Below, piece after piece: positions 15,115 to 24,112 of a stretch of 64,000 nucleotides of DNA; position 1 is the stretch's first letter; every line of letters starts with the position of its first letter. Position numbers and translations under genes: made by a program. This DNA comes from Flavobacterium cerinum (lineage in GTDB: Bacteria; Bacteroidota; Bacteroidia; Flavobacteriales; Flavobacteriaceae). Where the stretch lies: NCBI RefSeq assembly GCF_024496085.1, contig NZ_CP101751.1:3038001-3102000 (forward strand), in the 5' to 3' direction. Under the pieces are notes generated by a model that was not told where the DNA came from, did no database searches, and worked only from the letters and a program-made list of their open reading frames with translations.

Positions 15115-17844
15115 GTGAGATTCTTATATATCTTTCTTTTACTCGCCTTTAATACGGTAATCGCTCAAAAACAGATCAACGGACAAGTGTTCGATCGTGA
15201 TACTCAAAAACCGTTACCGAATGTATTTGTAGTCAATCCTGAAACTAACGATTGGGCTATTACAGATGATAATGGTTTATTTCAGTTGCGTATGCCTTCA
15301 TCAAAAGAAGTGAGCATTAGCTTTAAATTGTTAGGCAAACAGGAAATCACACACAACTATAAAAAAGAGGATCTTACCAATAAAATTGTAGTTTATCTTC
15401 AAAATCAGAATTTACGATTGGATGAAGTTGTGGTTACGGCACGTAAAGGAAAAAAATTCTCCGAGATCACAATTGGTAAAGAAGTAATCGAACAGGTTCA
15501 GGCCTTTTCCCTTAATGAAGTACTGGAACAGTTACCCGGACAAGCCATTACCAATTTTACCTTAAACGAATTTAAACCAATCGCTTTCCGTACGGTGCGC
15601 CCATCTTCCGTAGTCAATACCGGTTTCGGTAATAAATCATTCGGTACCGCCATTGTTGTTGATGGTATTCCAATTTCAAATAACGAAAACATGCAATCCT
15701 ACGGCGGAAATTACGGTGCCCCCTTCTCCCCGAACACACTGGGATTTGGTGATCCGGCTACATCTTCCGGTTTTAACGGTTATTTTTCCAATGCCAATTT
15801 CGGAGCAGATTTACGAGAAATTCCGGTTGACAATATTGAAAAAGTAGAAGTCGTACAAGGAGTTCCGTCGGCAAAATACGGGGATTTAACTTCCGGGTTG
15901 ATCAAAATTGAACAAAAAGCCGGAAAATCACCTTATCGCCTTTATACTTCATTACGTGACGGAACAACAGAATACGGTATAGCTAAAGGTTTTAAAGTAA
16001 ATGATAAAATCGGTTTTGTAAATCTTTCGGTAAATTATTTAAAATCCAACGGAGAACCGCGTGTTTCCTATAATCAATACGAGCGTATCACCACGAATTT
16101 AATGTGGAGCTGGGCCAGTAAAAACAAAAACATCCGTAACTCCTTTTCAGTCGATTATGGTTTTAACAACGATAATGTAAACTACGAAGAAGAAGATACC
16201 GACAATAAAATTGTAAAAAACAAAAAGAAAGATCTTTCCGTTTCCAATCGTTTTAAATGGAAATTTAAAGACAGTAGCTTTTTCGATAATCTGGATGTAA
16301 ACGCTAACTTCAGATATAGTGATCAACTAACTTACGAATCAAAGTTTGTCAATATTGGCGGTAGTATTGTCGGAACCAGTACACAGGAAGGTGTTTATTC
16401 CGGAACCTATACATTACCGAGTTATACTTCAGTTAAAGCCGTAGAAGGTATTCCGATCTCTTCTTTTATCTCGGCTGATTTATACAAAACATTTAATACC
16501 GGTGACTGGTCGCATTCCTTGTTATTCGGTACCTCTTTCCGAACCAGTGACAATAAAGGACGTGGTCGTTTGGGTAGTCCCGAAACAATGATCAGTACTT
16601 TTGCTTCGACAAACGGTGGTTCCGGACAAGGATTCCGTCCTTATAATTACGGTGAAAACATCCGGGCTGAATATCAGTTTTCATTATACGCCGAAGACAA
16701 CATCACCCGAAACTGGGAAAACAGCACTTTTTATATGAATACCGGTTTGCGTTTTGACAACCAATTTGGATTTACAACACTTACTCCGCGTATCAACAGT
16801 TATTATCAATACGACAATTTTAAAATTCGCGGTGGTTTTGGAATTACCTCAAAAGCGCCTTCTTTAAATCAGATTTATACCGGTCCGCGTTACTACGACG
16901 CTGTATTGGGTGATTACCGTTATCCGGGCTATTACAATTTGGGAATCGTTCAGACCTTTATTGATTATGCCAATAACAAAGGCCTGAAACCGACAAAAAG
17001 TATGCGTTCAGAATTAGGATTAGATTATAAATTACCTTTCGGAAATCTGAATTTTACCGGTTTTTACAATCATATGTATGACGGAATCACCAATGAAGGA
17101 ATTCCAAGTTTCCGGGATATGGCAGTTCTTGACGTTCAATATAACGGAACGCAGACACCAACTTACCAGGTAACCGGTTACACTCCTTTCTACTATTTAC
17201 AAAGTCGTTTGGTTAACAAATTCGAATCGAAAGACCGGGGATTGGAGTTTTTTATGAGTTTTGATAAAACGCCTTTTAAAAACATCACATTCGATATTCA
17301 GGGAAGTTATACCGAAACCGTAAATACTGATACCCGCGATTCTTTTGAACGTATTGCCAGTACGACGCCAAGAACGGAAAAAATTGCGGTTTTAAAACCG
17401 TATGATGAAAATTCTAAAAGCTTCCGATTGGGTGCGAATATCAACTATCACCTACCGAAAGCAGGATTGGTAATTGCCGTACGAAGCGAGCATTTTATCA
17501 TTGATAACACTAACTATAGAAGCGGTAATCGTTTATACGCTTATATCGATGAAAACCTAAATAAAGTGATCATCCCGGAATCAGAAAGAGATACACATCC
17601 GTTATTACCGATATTATCACAAAACAATGCGCTGATTGATCGCTCATTACAGAAAGTATATCACAATTTCCATTTGCGTGTATCAAAAGATTTTAAAAAC
17701 GGGTTCCGTTTTTCATTCTACTCCAACAATTTCCTGGATCTGAAACAGACAGAAGATTTAATTGACAACGGAGTACCGACCAAACGTCCGAAAGCAGGAA
17801 TGGTTCAACTATCCTTCGGAACTAAAATCGAATATCAATTTTAA
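15115..17844 (+). CDS. TonB-dependent outer membrane receptor
   Basis: The protein has 909 residues and starts at GTG, which gives a proper signal peptide (MRFLYIFLLLAFNTVIAQ). No ATG gives one. It has a carboxypeptidase-regulatory-like domain (residues 19-100, INGQVFDRDTQKPLPNVFV), then a TonB-box-like segment (LDEVVVTARKG), a plug domain (about 115-255, ending in VEVVQGVPSAKYGDLTSG) and a beta barrel to the C terminus, which closes with the aromatic strand IEYQF. The ligand is unknown. It heads an operon with a lipoprotein, another barrel protein and a di-heme peroxidase, 24 bases before the lipoprotein. Unlike SusC it is not paired with a SusD, so glycans are less likely than a metal chelate, haem or peptide. 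Confidence 0.93.
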   Translation: MRFLYIFLLLAFNTVIAQKQINGQVFDRDTQKPLPNVFVVNPETNDWAITDDNGLFQLRMPSSKEVSISFKLLGKQEITHNYKKEDLTNKIVVYLQNQNLRLDEVVVTARKGKKFSEITIGKEVIEQVQAFSLNEVLEQLPGQAITNFTLNEFKPIAFRTVRPSSVVNTGFGNKSFGTAIVVDGIPISNNENMQSYGGNYGAPFSPNTLGFGDPATSSGFNGYFSNANFGADLREIPVDNIEKVEVVQGVPSAKYGDLTSGLIKIEQKAGKSPYRLYTSLRDGTTEYGIAKGFKVNDKIGFVNLSVNYLKSNGEPRVSYNQYERITTNLMWSWASKNKNIRNSFSVDYGFNNDNVNYEEEDTDNKIVKNKKKDLSVSNRFKWKFKDSSFFDNLDVNANFRYSDQLTYESKFVNIGGSIVGTSTQEGVYSGTYTLPSYTSVKAVEGIPISSFISADLYKTFNTGDWSHSLLFGTSFRTSDNKGRGRLGSPETMISTFASTNGGSGQGFRPYNYGENIRAEYQFSLYAEDNITRNWENSTFYMNTGLRFDNQFGFTTLTPRINSYYQYDNFKIRGGFGITSKAPSLNQIYTGPRYYDAVLGDYRYPGYYNLGIVQTFIDYANNKGLKPTKSMRSELGLDYKLPFGNLNFTGFYNHMYDGITNEGIPSFRDMAVLDVQYNGTQTPTYQVTGYTPFYYLQSRLVNKFESKDRGLEFFMSFDKTPFKNITFDIQGSYTETVNTDTRDSFERIASTTPRTEKIAVLKPYDENSKSFRLGANINYHLPKAGLVIAVRSEHFIIDNTNYRSGNRLYAYIDENLNKVIIPESERDTHPLLPILSQNNALIDRSLQKVYHNFHLRVSKDFKNGFRFSFYSNNFLDLKQTEDLIDNGVPTKRPKAGMVQLSFGTKIEYQF

Positions 17845-17868
17845 TAATTAATTTATATACTAACTTAC

Positions 17869-19218
17869 ATGAAAAAATTTCTTGTATTACTCAGTGCGGC
17901 ATTAGCCTTTACATCGTGTTCCGATGATGATTTCGGCAATGGTAACAACGGGCTACAACCGGTAAACTTTTCGGTAAACCTTAAATACGATCCTATCACA
18001 TTTAACGGTCAATCGGTTAACGGTGGTGCAGTTATATTGACAAACACCAATACCGGAGATACGTACACTATCGAATCGAATACAAACGGAATTGCTTCTT
18101 TCCCTGCGGTAATCCCGGGAACGTATAATATTACGGCTACAAAAACACTTACCAGTTCTGAATTCAGCACCCAATTCGGATATACACCGGAAACCCAAAC
18201 AGTATTGTTTAACGGTGCTCAGGAGCAGGTTATCATCAATGCTAATGTAAACGCGACTGAAATTAAATTAAAATCAGTTCGTATCGGTGATTTAGTGATC
18301 AAACAAATTTATTACGCCGGTTCTCACGCGCAACAAGGGGCTGTTTTCAGAGATCAGTTTATTGAAATCTATAACAACTCAAACGAAACGATTTATGCCG
18401 ATGGATTATGTATCGGTCAGTTATACGGAAAAACATCAACTACAACAGCTTCTTATACGTTAGCAAGCGGTCAGTTTGACTGGAGCAAATCGATTGGTAT
18501 GACAGCCGGTTCTTCTGCTAATACTGATTATGTATATGCTGATTATGTGATCCGTATTCCGGGTTCAGGAACTACCTACCCTATTTTACCGGGAGAAAGT
18601 ATTGTGATTGCTCAAACCGGAATCAACCACAAATCACCTTTAGTAGATAACAGTGGTGAACCGTTAAGCGTACAAAATCCGGATCTTACTGTAGATTTAA
18701 GCGGTGCTGATTTTGAAGTGTATTTAGGTGATTTCCGATTATCTCTTGGTGAAGATGTATACCGTTTTGACATCCAAAACCCGGCTGTAATGGATATGGA
18801 GATTGCTTATTGGGGAAGACAAGGATATGCGAGTCCTAATAAAGACTTAATCCTTGACAACTTAGGACGTGATAGTTTTGTAATTTTCCGTGACAACAAT
18901 ATGAACAACTATCCGAACTTCCCGGATCCGTCAATTGCATCTATTACTAATACTACTAAATTTTTCGTTCAAATCCCGAACGAAAAAATCATCGACGGTG
19001 TAGAATTACAACACTATAATCCAAGCAGCTTAAGACCGAAAATGCTTCAATCGCAAATTGATGCTTCTTCAATCAGTTGTGATGCGGCTTATAACTCACA
19101 AGCGGTTTACCGTAAAGTGAAATCTGTTGTAAACGGACGTAAAATCCTTGAAGATACAAACAACTCTTCAAACGATTTCGTAAAACAAAAAGCAAATCCA
19201 AGAGGTTTCGCTAACTAA
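17869..19218 (+). CDS. DUF4876-like surface lipoprotein
   Basis: A 449-residue lipoprotein (MKKFLVLLSAALAFTSC, lipobox FTSC, followed by SDDD, which resembles the acidic surface-export signal known in Bacteroidota lipoproteins). An Ig-like N-terminal module (about 30-115, NGIASFPAVIPGTYNITA) precedes a lamin-tail-like part (DQFIEIYNNSNETIYADGL). The arrangement and its place between a TonB receptor and a barrel protein match the DUF4876 family of unknown function. I infer that it captures the ligand at the surface for the receptor. A hairpin TTCTTAA / TTAAGAA lies in the 56-base gap to the next gene and might lower downstream expression. Confidence 0.85.
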   Translation: MKKFLVLLSAALAFTSCSDDDFGNGNNGLQPVNFSVNLKYDPITFNGQSVNGGAVILTNTNTGDTYTIESNTNGIASFPAVIPGTYNITATKTLTSSEFSTQFGYTPETQTVLFNGAQEQVIINANVNATEIKLKSVRIGDLVIKQIYYAGSHAQQGAVFRDQFIEIYNNSNETIYADGLCIGQLYGKTSTTTASYTLASGQFDWSKSIGMTAGSSANTDYVYADYVIRIPGSGTTYPILPGESIVIAQTGINHKSPLVDNSGEPLSVQNPDLTVDLSGADFEVYLGDFRLSLGEDVYRFDIQNPAVMDMEIAYWGRQGYASPNKDLILDNLGRDSFVIFRDNNMNNYPNFPDPSIASITNTTKFFVQIPNEKIIDGVELQHYNPSSLRPKMLQSQIDASSISCDAAYNSQAVYRKVKSVVNGRKILEDTNNSSNDFVKQKANPRGFAN

Positions 19219-19274
19219 TCTGTAAAAAGATTTTTATAAACGCTTCTTAATTTTTTAAGAACAAGCTTTTCAAT

Positions 19275-20837
19275 ATGACTTCAAAAAAAGTAATATTATA
19301 TTTTATTCTGTTAGTGAGTTGTGCCGTTCAGGCGCAGCTCACTGATAGTTTATCGGTACAACAGAATCTGTTTTACAACGATATCCAACAACAATTCTGG
19401 AGAAATCCGTTGTTTTATACCACTCAACATTTAAATGACTTTACACTGACACAAATTGACTTCAGTCAAAAAAATCTGAATTTAAAGCGTGTTCAGACTG
19501 CCGAAAGAACCACACAGTACAGTTTTACCACTCAGGGTATTTATAATGTAAAACCCCGATTACGATTATTCGGTGGTTTTGTATTCCATAAAGCATCTGA
19601 AAAAGGACTGGGCTATAATTTTTCTTCTCAGCGTACTGAAAATCAGAATGTATTGTCTCCCAATTATTTCTTTGCTCCCCGAAAAGGAAACTGGGACAAT
19701 CAGGAATATAATCTGGACGGAGGATTTGCTTACCAGTTTAACAACAATATCCTATTGGCCGGTAAAGCGTTTTATAAAAACGGAAAAAATTACCGTACCA
19801 ACGATCCGCGACCGGAAGTTGAAGTAAGCAATTACGGCGGTGAAATCCAAACCGGCTATAACTTTAGAAACAACAGCTTGTTTGTATCGGCCGGTATCTC
19901 TAAAAAGACGGAAACTTCTTCGATAACTTATGTCAATGATGCATTAAATGCACCGGTTTATTCAGAAACGTTTACCCGATTTTCATCCGGATATGGTCGT
20001 ATCATTTTTAATTCATCTTACAATCGTTATATTTTTAATACGATCGACAAAAATTTCGGTTTTGGTTATCAGTATCAAAACGATCGTAGTAGCTGGAATG
20101 CTTCGTATCGCTATAACAAATCGATGGAAAGTTTTTATCAGAAAAACGTACGCGGCTATATTTATATCGACGATGAACTAAAACAGTTTATGTATCGTGT
20201 GGTTTCGCATACTTCCGATCTGAATTATTTTTATGACGGTCCGGAAAAGGATTATAAACTTCGTTTCAGTTATGAAACTCAAAAAGGCGATAACTTTTCC
20301 GTACGCGAAAACGGTCAGAACTACCGTATGAACCTGGATATCTTTTCGTTTAACAGTGGTTTGATCAAAAAAGATAAAAAACGAGTGGTTTACAGTTTTG
20401 AACTGGGTGCCAATTATATGCGTCATAAATACATCGATTTATTAGGAAGTACCGACAAACGTTTAAATACACTGGAAATCTCGGCTGCTTTCAACAAGGA
20501 CATTCTTTCGAAAGAAAAAAACACATTGAATCTGGCTTTAGGCGTACAACATTATCAGGCTTTGGATGAAAGTTTAGTATTTATTCCGATTTCATCTTCT
20601 AACCTGTCTTTTGCCGACAATGTGATCAAACCGGACCAAGCGTATGATGCAACCTCAAAATTGCGTTCAAACATTATGCTTCAATACCAATATAGTCTTT
20701 CAAAAACTAAAAAGTTGCGTATTTTTGCCAATTATAACACACTGGTTGCTTTAGGTGATCAATATAAAACCTATACAACCGATTACAATACCAAGGAGAG
20801 TACCTATTTTAACGGTGGAATCTCTATAATTTACTAA
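19275..20837 (+). CDS. Outer membrane beta-barrel protein, DUF6850-like
   Basis: This 520-residue protein has a signal peptide (MTSKKVILYFILLVSCAVQAQ) and alternating strands rich in aromatic and charged residues (FNTIDKNFGFGYQYQ, NASYRYNKSME and many others), ending in YFNGGISIIY. It looks like a barrel of 14 or more strands without a plug. It resembles the DUF6850 outer-membrane barrels found beside DUF4876 lipoproteins and TonB receptors in Bacteroidota. The role is unknown. It might be a second channel or a scaffold for the lipoprotein. The downstream peroxidase gene starts two bases after its stop, so the two are tightly coupled. Confidence 0.8.
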   Translation: MTSKKVILYFILLVSCAVQAQLTDSLSVQQNLFYNDIQQQFWRNPLFYTTQHLNDFTLTQIDFSQKNLNLKRVQTAERTTQYSFTTQGIYNVKPRLRLFGGFVFHKASEKGLGYNFSSQRTENQNVLSPNYFFAPRKGNWDNQEYNLDGGFAYQFNNNILLAGKAFYKNGKNYRTNDPRPEVEVSNYGGEIQTGYNFRNNSLFVSAGISKKTETSSITYVNDALNAPVYSETFTRFSSGYGRIIFNSSYNRYIFNTIDKNFGFGYQYQNDRSSWNASYRYNKSMESFYQKNVRGYIYIDDELKQFMYRVVSHTSDLNYFYDGPEKDYKLRFSYETQKGDNFSVRENGQNYRMNLDIFSFNSGLIKKDKKRVVYSFELGANYMRHKYIDLLGSTDKRLNTLEISAAFNKDILSKEKNTLNLALGVQHYQALDESLVFIPISSSNLSFADNVIKPDQAYDATSKLRSNIMLQYQYSLSKTKKLRIFANYNTLVALGDQYKTYTTDYNTKESTYFNGGISIIY

Positions 20838-20839
20838 GC

Positions 20840-21985
20840 ATGAAAAAGATTATTGGATTTACATTTCTCAGTTTTTTGTTTGTCGGACTGGTTTCGCTTA
20901 AGAACCATAAAGACGATGAAAAATATTATTCAATATCAGACCTGAAAAAAATATACAGTAGCGGTGATGTAAGTCAATGGCCGAAACCGTCTATTGATAG
21001 TAGTGTTGTTAATTTTCAGGATTTAGGTGTATTGCCTAAGGTTAGTTTCCCGGCTGAGAATCCGTATTCGGAAGCCAAAAGAGAACTGGGAAAAGTATTA
21101 TTTTTTGATCCGAGACTTTCTAAATCCGGACAAATTTCCTGTGCTTCCTGTCATGATCCCGAATTAGGATGGGGTGACGGAAAACGCGTTTCACACGGAC
21201 ATGACCGTACACCGGGAACCCGAAATTCCAAACCGATAATTAATGTGGCCTATTCCAATGTTTTCTTTTGGGACGGACGTGCTGCCAGTTTGGAAGAACA
21301 GGCTCGCTTTCCGATTGTAGATACCAAGGAAATGAATAACCACATGGATATCGCTGTTAAAACGATTAAAAAAATTAAAGGCTATAAATCCCTTTTTAAA
21401 GCTGCTTTTGGCGATGAAAAAGTAACGGAAGAAACCATTTTTAAAGCTATCGCTACTTTTGAACGTACTGTTGTTAGTCGTAAAAGTCGTTTTGATAAAT
21501 TTATTGAAGGTGATACGACGCAGCTATCCAATAAAGAAGTAGCCGGTTTGCATTTATTCCGAACTAAAGCAAGATGCATCAACTGTCATAATTCGGCTCT
21601 ATTTTCAGATAATCAGTTTCATAATGCCGGGTTAACGTATTACGGCAGAAAATATGAAGATTTAGGACGTTATAACATTACCAAAAATCCGGATGACGTG
21701 GGTAAATTCAGAACACCTTCCCTACGCGAAGTCGGAAAAACCGGGCCGTATATGCACAATGGTCTTTTCCCGGAATTACGCGGTGTTTTAAATCTGTATA
21801 ATGCGGGTATGCCAAATGTAAAACCAAAAGGCGAACAGGTTAATGATAAATTGTATCCGAAAACGTCTGAATTACTAAAAAAACTGGAACTTAACCGGGA
21901 AGAACTGGATCAGTTGGAAGCTTTTCTTCAAAGTATCACTTCTGTAATATACCGGGAACCGGCACCTGAAAAACTGCCACAATAA
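20840..21985 (+). CDS. Di-heme cytochrome c peroxidase (CcpA/MauG family)
   Basis: This 381-residue periplasmic protein has a signal-anchor-like N terminus (MKKIIGFTFLSFLFVGLVSL) and two haem-c sites, CASCH at 101-105 and CINCH at 246-250. Conserved parts include GRAASLEEQA and FRTPSLREVGKTGPYMHNG. Family members reduce hydrogen peroxide with electrons from small cytochromes, or, in the MauG branch, oxidise protein side chains. As last gene of the TonB-receptor operon it may change the redox state of the imported ligand, for example by releasing a metal, or protect against peroxide produced on the way. That link is inference from gene order. A terminator follows. Confidence 0.9.
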   Translation: MKKIIGFTFLSFLFVGLVSLKNHKDDEKYYSISDLKKIYSSGDVSQWPKPSIDSSVVNFQDLGVLPKVSFPAENPYSEAKRELGKVLFFDPRLSKSGQISCASCHDPELGWGDGKRVSHGHDRTPGTRNSKPIINVAYSNVFFWDGRAASLEEQARFPIVDTKEMNNHMDIAVKTIKKIKGYKSLFKAAFGDEKVTEETIFKAIATFERTVVSRKSRFDKFIEGDTTQLSNKEVAGLHLFRTKARCINCHNSALFSDNQFHNAGLTYYGRKYEDLGRYNITKNPDDVGKFRTPSLREVGKTGPYMHNGLFPELRGVLNLYNAGMPNVKPKGEQVNDKLYPKTSELLKKLELNREELDQLEAFLQSITSVIYREPAPEKLPQ

Positions 21986-21994
21986 TTAAAATAA

Positions 21995-22025
21995 AAAAGG
22001 AGCATTTTCAAATGCTCTTTTTTTA
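21995..22025 (+). terminator. Terminator of the TonB receptor operon
   Basis: Hairpin GAGCATTT / AAATGCTC (22000-22017) with A run before and T run after. It may also serve the convergent cvfB gene. Confidence 0.8.
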
Positions 22026-22856
22026 TTATTTCACAAGATAAATACCATCCGGTTTAATCTCAATCAGCTTTTGTTTATATAAAACCCCTATTGCTTTTTT
22101 AAAGGTCTTTTTACTCATTTTAAGTACCGTTTTTATATCTTCCGGATGACTGTCATCATTTAGTCTTAAAAAGCCCCGACTGGCTTTTAATTCATCCAAA
22201 ATATATTGTGAACTCGGTTCCAGTTTTTCAAATCCCAGTTTCGTTGCCGAAACGTCAATTTTTCCATCCGGACGTATATTTTTGATATAACCGATAATAC
22301 GATCTCCGGTTCTCAAGTCATCATACACTTCATTTTTATAAAGCAAACCTTTATATTTTTCGTTAATGATCACATTAATTCCTACTTCGGTAATATGAGA
22401 TATAATCAAATCGACTTCTTCTCCTTTTTCAAGTGCTATATCTTTATTATCCAGAAACTGGTTCGTTTTACTCGAACCTACCAAACGATTGGTTTTTTCA
22501 TCAAGATACATATAAACTAAATAGCGTTTCCCCTGCTCCATCGGACGCGCCTGTTCCTTAAACGGAACAAACAGGTCTTTCTCCATTCCCCAGTTCATAA
22601 ACGCTCCGAATTTATTCGTGTAATTTACGCGTAGTAATGAAAATTCATTTAAAAAGATATACGGTTCCAATGTAGTCGCAACCGGACGTTCTTCATGATC
22701 CAGGTAGACAAAAACAGCTATTTCATCTCCAATCTCAAACTGTTCGGGTACGTATTTGTTTGGTAATAAGATATCCTCAGTTCCGTCTGTCAGAAACAAA
22801 CCTACTTTTGTTTCTCTGTCTATTTTTAAAGTATTGTATTTTCCGATTTCAATCAT
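22026..22856 (-). CDS. cvfB: S1-like RNA-binding protein, CvfB family
   Basis: 276 residues from the ATG at 22856, which gives the family-typical start MIEIGKYNTLKIDRET. An upstream ATG at 22886 adds ten residues that do not fit the family. The protein has S1-type OB folds in series (segments VGLFLTDGTEDILLPNK, NKFGAFMNWGMEKDLFVPF and VGINVIINEKYKGLLYKNE) and a C-terminal winged-helix part (SKKTFKKAIGVLYKQKLIEI). CvfB in Staphylococcus binds RNA and affects virulence genes. In this lineage the role is unknown, but RNA binding is well supported. It is monocistronic. Confidence 0.85.
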   Translation of the reverse strand: MIEIGKYNTLKIDRETKVGLFLTDGTEDILLPNKYVPEQFEIGDEIAVFVYLDHEERPVATTLEPYIFLNEFSLLRVNYTNKFGAFMNWGMEKDLFVPFKEQARPMEQGKRYLVYMYLDEKTNRLVGSSKTNQFLDNKDIALEKGEEVDLIISHITEVGINVIINEKYKGLLYKNEVYDDLRTGDRIIGYIKNIRPDGKIDVSATKLGFEKLEPSSQYILDELKASRGFLRLNDDSHPEDIKTVLKMSKKTFKKAIGVLYKQKLIEIKPDGIYLVK

Positions 22857-22940
22857 GGCATTCCGTATAGAAATTGTGTGGCACAAAGGTAAACATAGAA
22901 TTAATTATTCCACCAGTAATCCTTAAAATATTATTATTAT

Positions 22941-22966
22941 AAAAAAACTCCGGTTTTAGCCGGAGT
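22941..22966 (-). terminator. Terminator of the PLP synthase gene
   Basis: On the minus strand the hairpin ACTCCGG / CCGGAGT is followed by seven T, 25 bases past the stop at 22992. Confidence 0.85.
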
Positions 22967-22991
22967 CTTGTTTGTCGCTTTTAACGCTCTA

Positions 22992-24032
22992 TTATTTTAT
23001 GAACTCAATCTTTTGTACTTCTTCAGCATTAACGCTGTCAAAAAATCCTTGTTCATTCATCCATTCATCACTGAATATTTTGCTCATATAACGGGATCCG
23101 TGATCCGGGAAAATAACCACAACATTACTGTCTTTGGTAAATTCATTTTCTTCTGCAAACTGTTTTATTGCCTGCATCGCGGCTCCGGAAGTATAGCCTA
23201 CAAATAATCCTTCTTTTTTAGCAATCTCTCTTGCCGTATGAGCACTTTCTTCATCATTCACTTTAGTGAACTTATCGATAGCTTCAAAGTCAGTAGCCGT
23301 TGGAATCAGGTTTTTCCCTAATCCTTCGATACGGTACGGATAGATTTCTTCGCTGTCGAATTCTTTGGTTTCATGGTATTTTTTCAATACTGATCCGAAA
23401 GCATCCACTCCTAATATTCTGATGTTCGGGTTTTTCTCTTTTAAGAAACGAGCTGTACCGGAAATAGTTCCACCAGTACCGGAACAAGCTACCAAATGCG
23501 TAATTTTTCCATTGGTTTGTTCCCATATTTCAGGTCCGGTAGTATTATAATGCGCATCTACATTCAAGTCGTTAAAATACTGATTGATGTAAACCGATCC
23601 TTTCGTTTCTTCGTGTAAACGTTTGGCAACATTATAATAAGAACGCGGATCATCTGCTGAAACGTGAGCCGGGCAAACATAAACTTTTGCGCCCAACGCC
23701 CGTAACATATCAATTTTATCTTTTGAAGATTTTGAGCTTACCGCCAAAACACAGTCATATCCTTTAATAATGCTAACCATTGCTAAACTGAATCCTGTGT
23801 TACCGGAAGTCGTTTCAATAATTGTATCACCAGGTTTTAAGATTCCTCTTTTTTCTGCTTCTTCAATTATATATATAGCAATTCTGTCTTTGGTGGAATG
23901 ACCCGGGTTGAAAGCTTCTACTTTAGCATAAAAATTACCTTCTAATTCTTCTGTAATTTTATTGAGCTTAATTAGGGGAGTATTACCTATTAATTCCAAT
24001 ACATTATTATAGGCTTTTATGTCTTCTTTCAT
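22992..24032 (-). CDS. PLP-dependent cysteine synthase / cystathionine beta-synthase-like enzyme
   Basis: 346 residues of fold-type II PLP enzyme. The PLP lysine is in [12 protein letters not shown] (the family often has GGSVKDR), the Asn-binding loop is [13 protein letters not shown], the phosphate-binding loop is [14 protein letters not shown], and the C-terminal part is [16 protein letters not shown]. This points to O-acetylserine or related substrates, giving cysteine or cystathionine. The long C-terminal part after residue 300 ([12 protein letters not shown]) is shared with CBS-like enzymes of Bacteroidota that lack the regulatory CBS domains. The 80-base leader has two small hairpins but no riboswitch I can name. 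A minus-strand -7 box TAAATTTG is at 24090-24097. Confidence 0.88.
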   Translation of the reverse strand: MKEDIKAYNNVLELIGNTPLIKLNKITEELEGNFYAKVEAFNPGHSTKDRIAIYIIEEAEKRGILKPGDTIIETTSGNTGFSLAMVSIIKGYDCVLAVSSKSSKDKIDMLRALGAKVYVCPAHVSADDPRSYYNVAKRLHEETKGSVYINQYFNDLNVDAHYNTTGPEIWEQTNGKITHLVACSGTGGTISGTARFLKEKNPNIRILGVDAFGSVLKKYHETKEFDSEEIYPYRIEGLGKNLIPTATDFEAIDKFTKVNDEESAHTAREIAKKEGLFVGYTSGAAMQAIKQFAEENEFTKDSNVVVIFPDHGSRYMSKIFSDEWMNEQGFFDSVNAEEVQKIEFIK

Positions 24033-24089
24033 AAACTATAAATTAGTCGAGCGATATTACTTACAGTAGTAAGCAGTCTCTGAACTCTG

Positions 24090-24097
24090 CAAATTTA
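24090..24097 (-). promoter_or_regulatory. Candidate -7 box of the PLP synthase gene
   Basis: Minus strand TAAATTTG, about 58 bases before the start codon. It implies a leader with hairpins GCAG / CTGC and CTTAC / GTAAG. Confidence 0.4.
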
Positions 24098-24112
24098 ACA
24101 AAAAAAATTGAT

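Noticed and set aside
24033..24089. Leader hairpins before the PLP synthase that recall a riboswitch
   Set aside because: The two small stems do not match the SAM or other riboswitch layouts I know. They may just be a structured leader.
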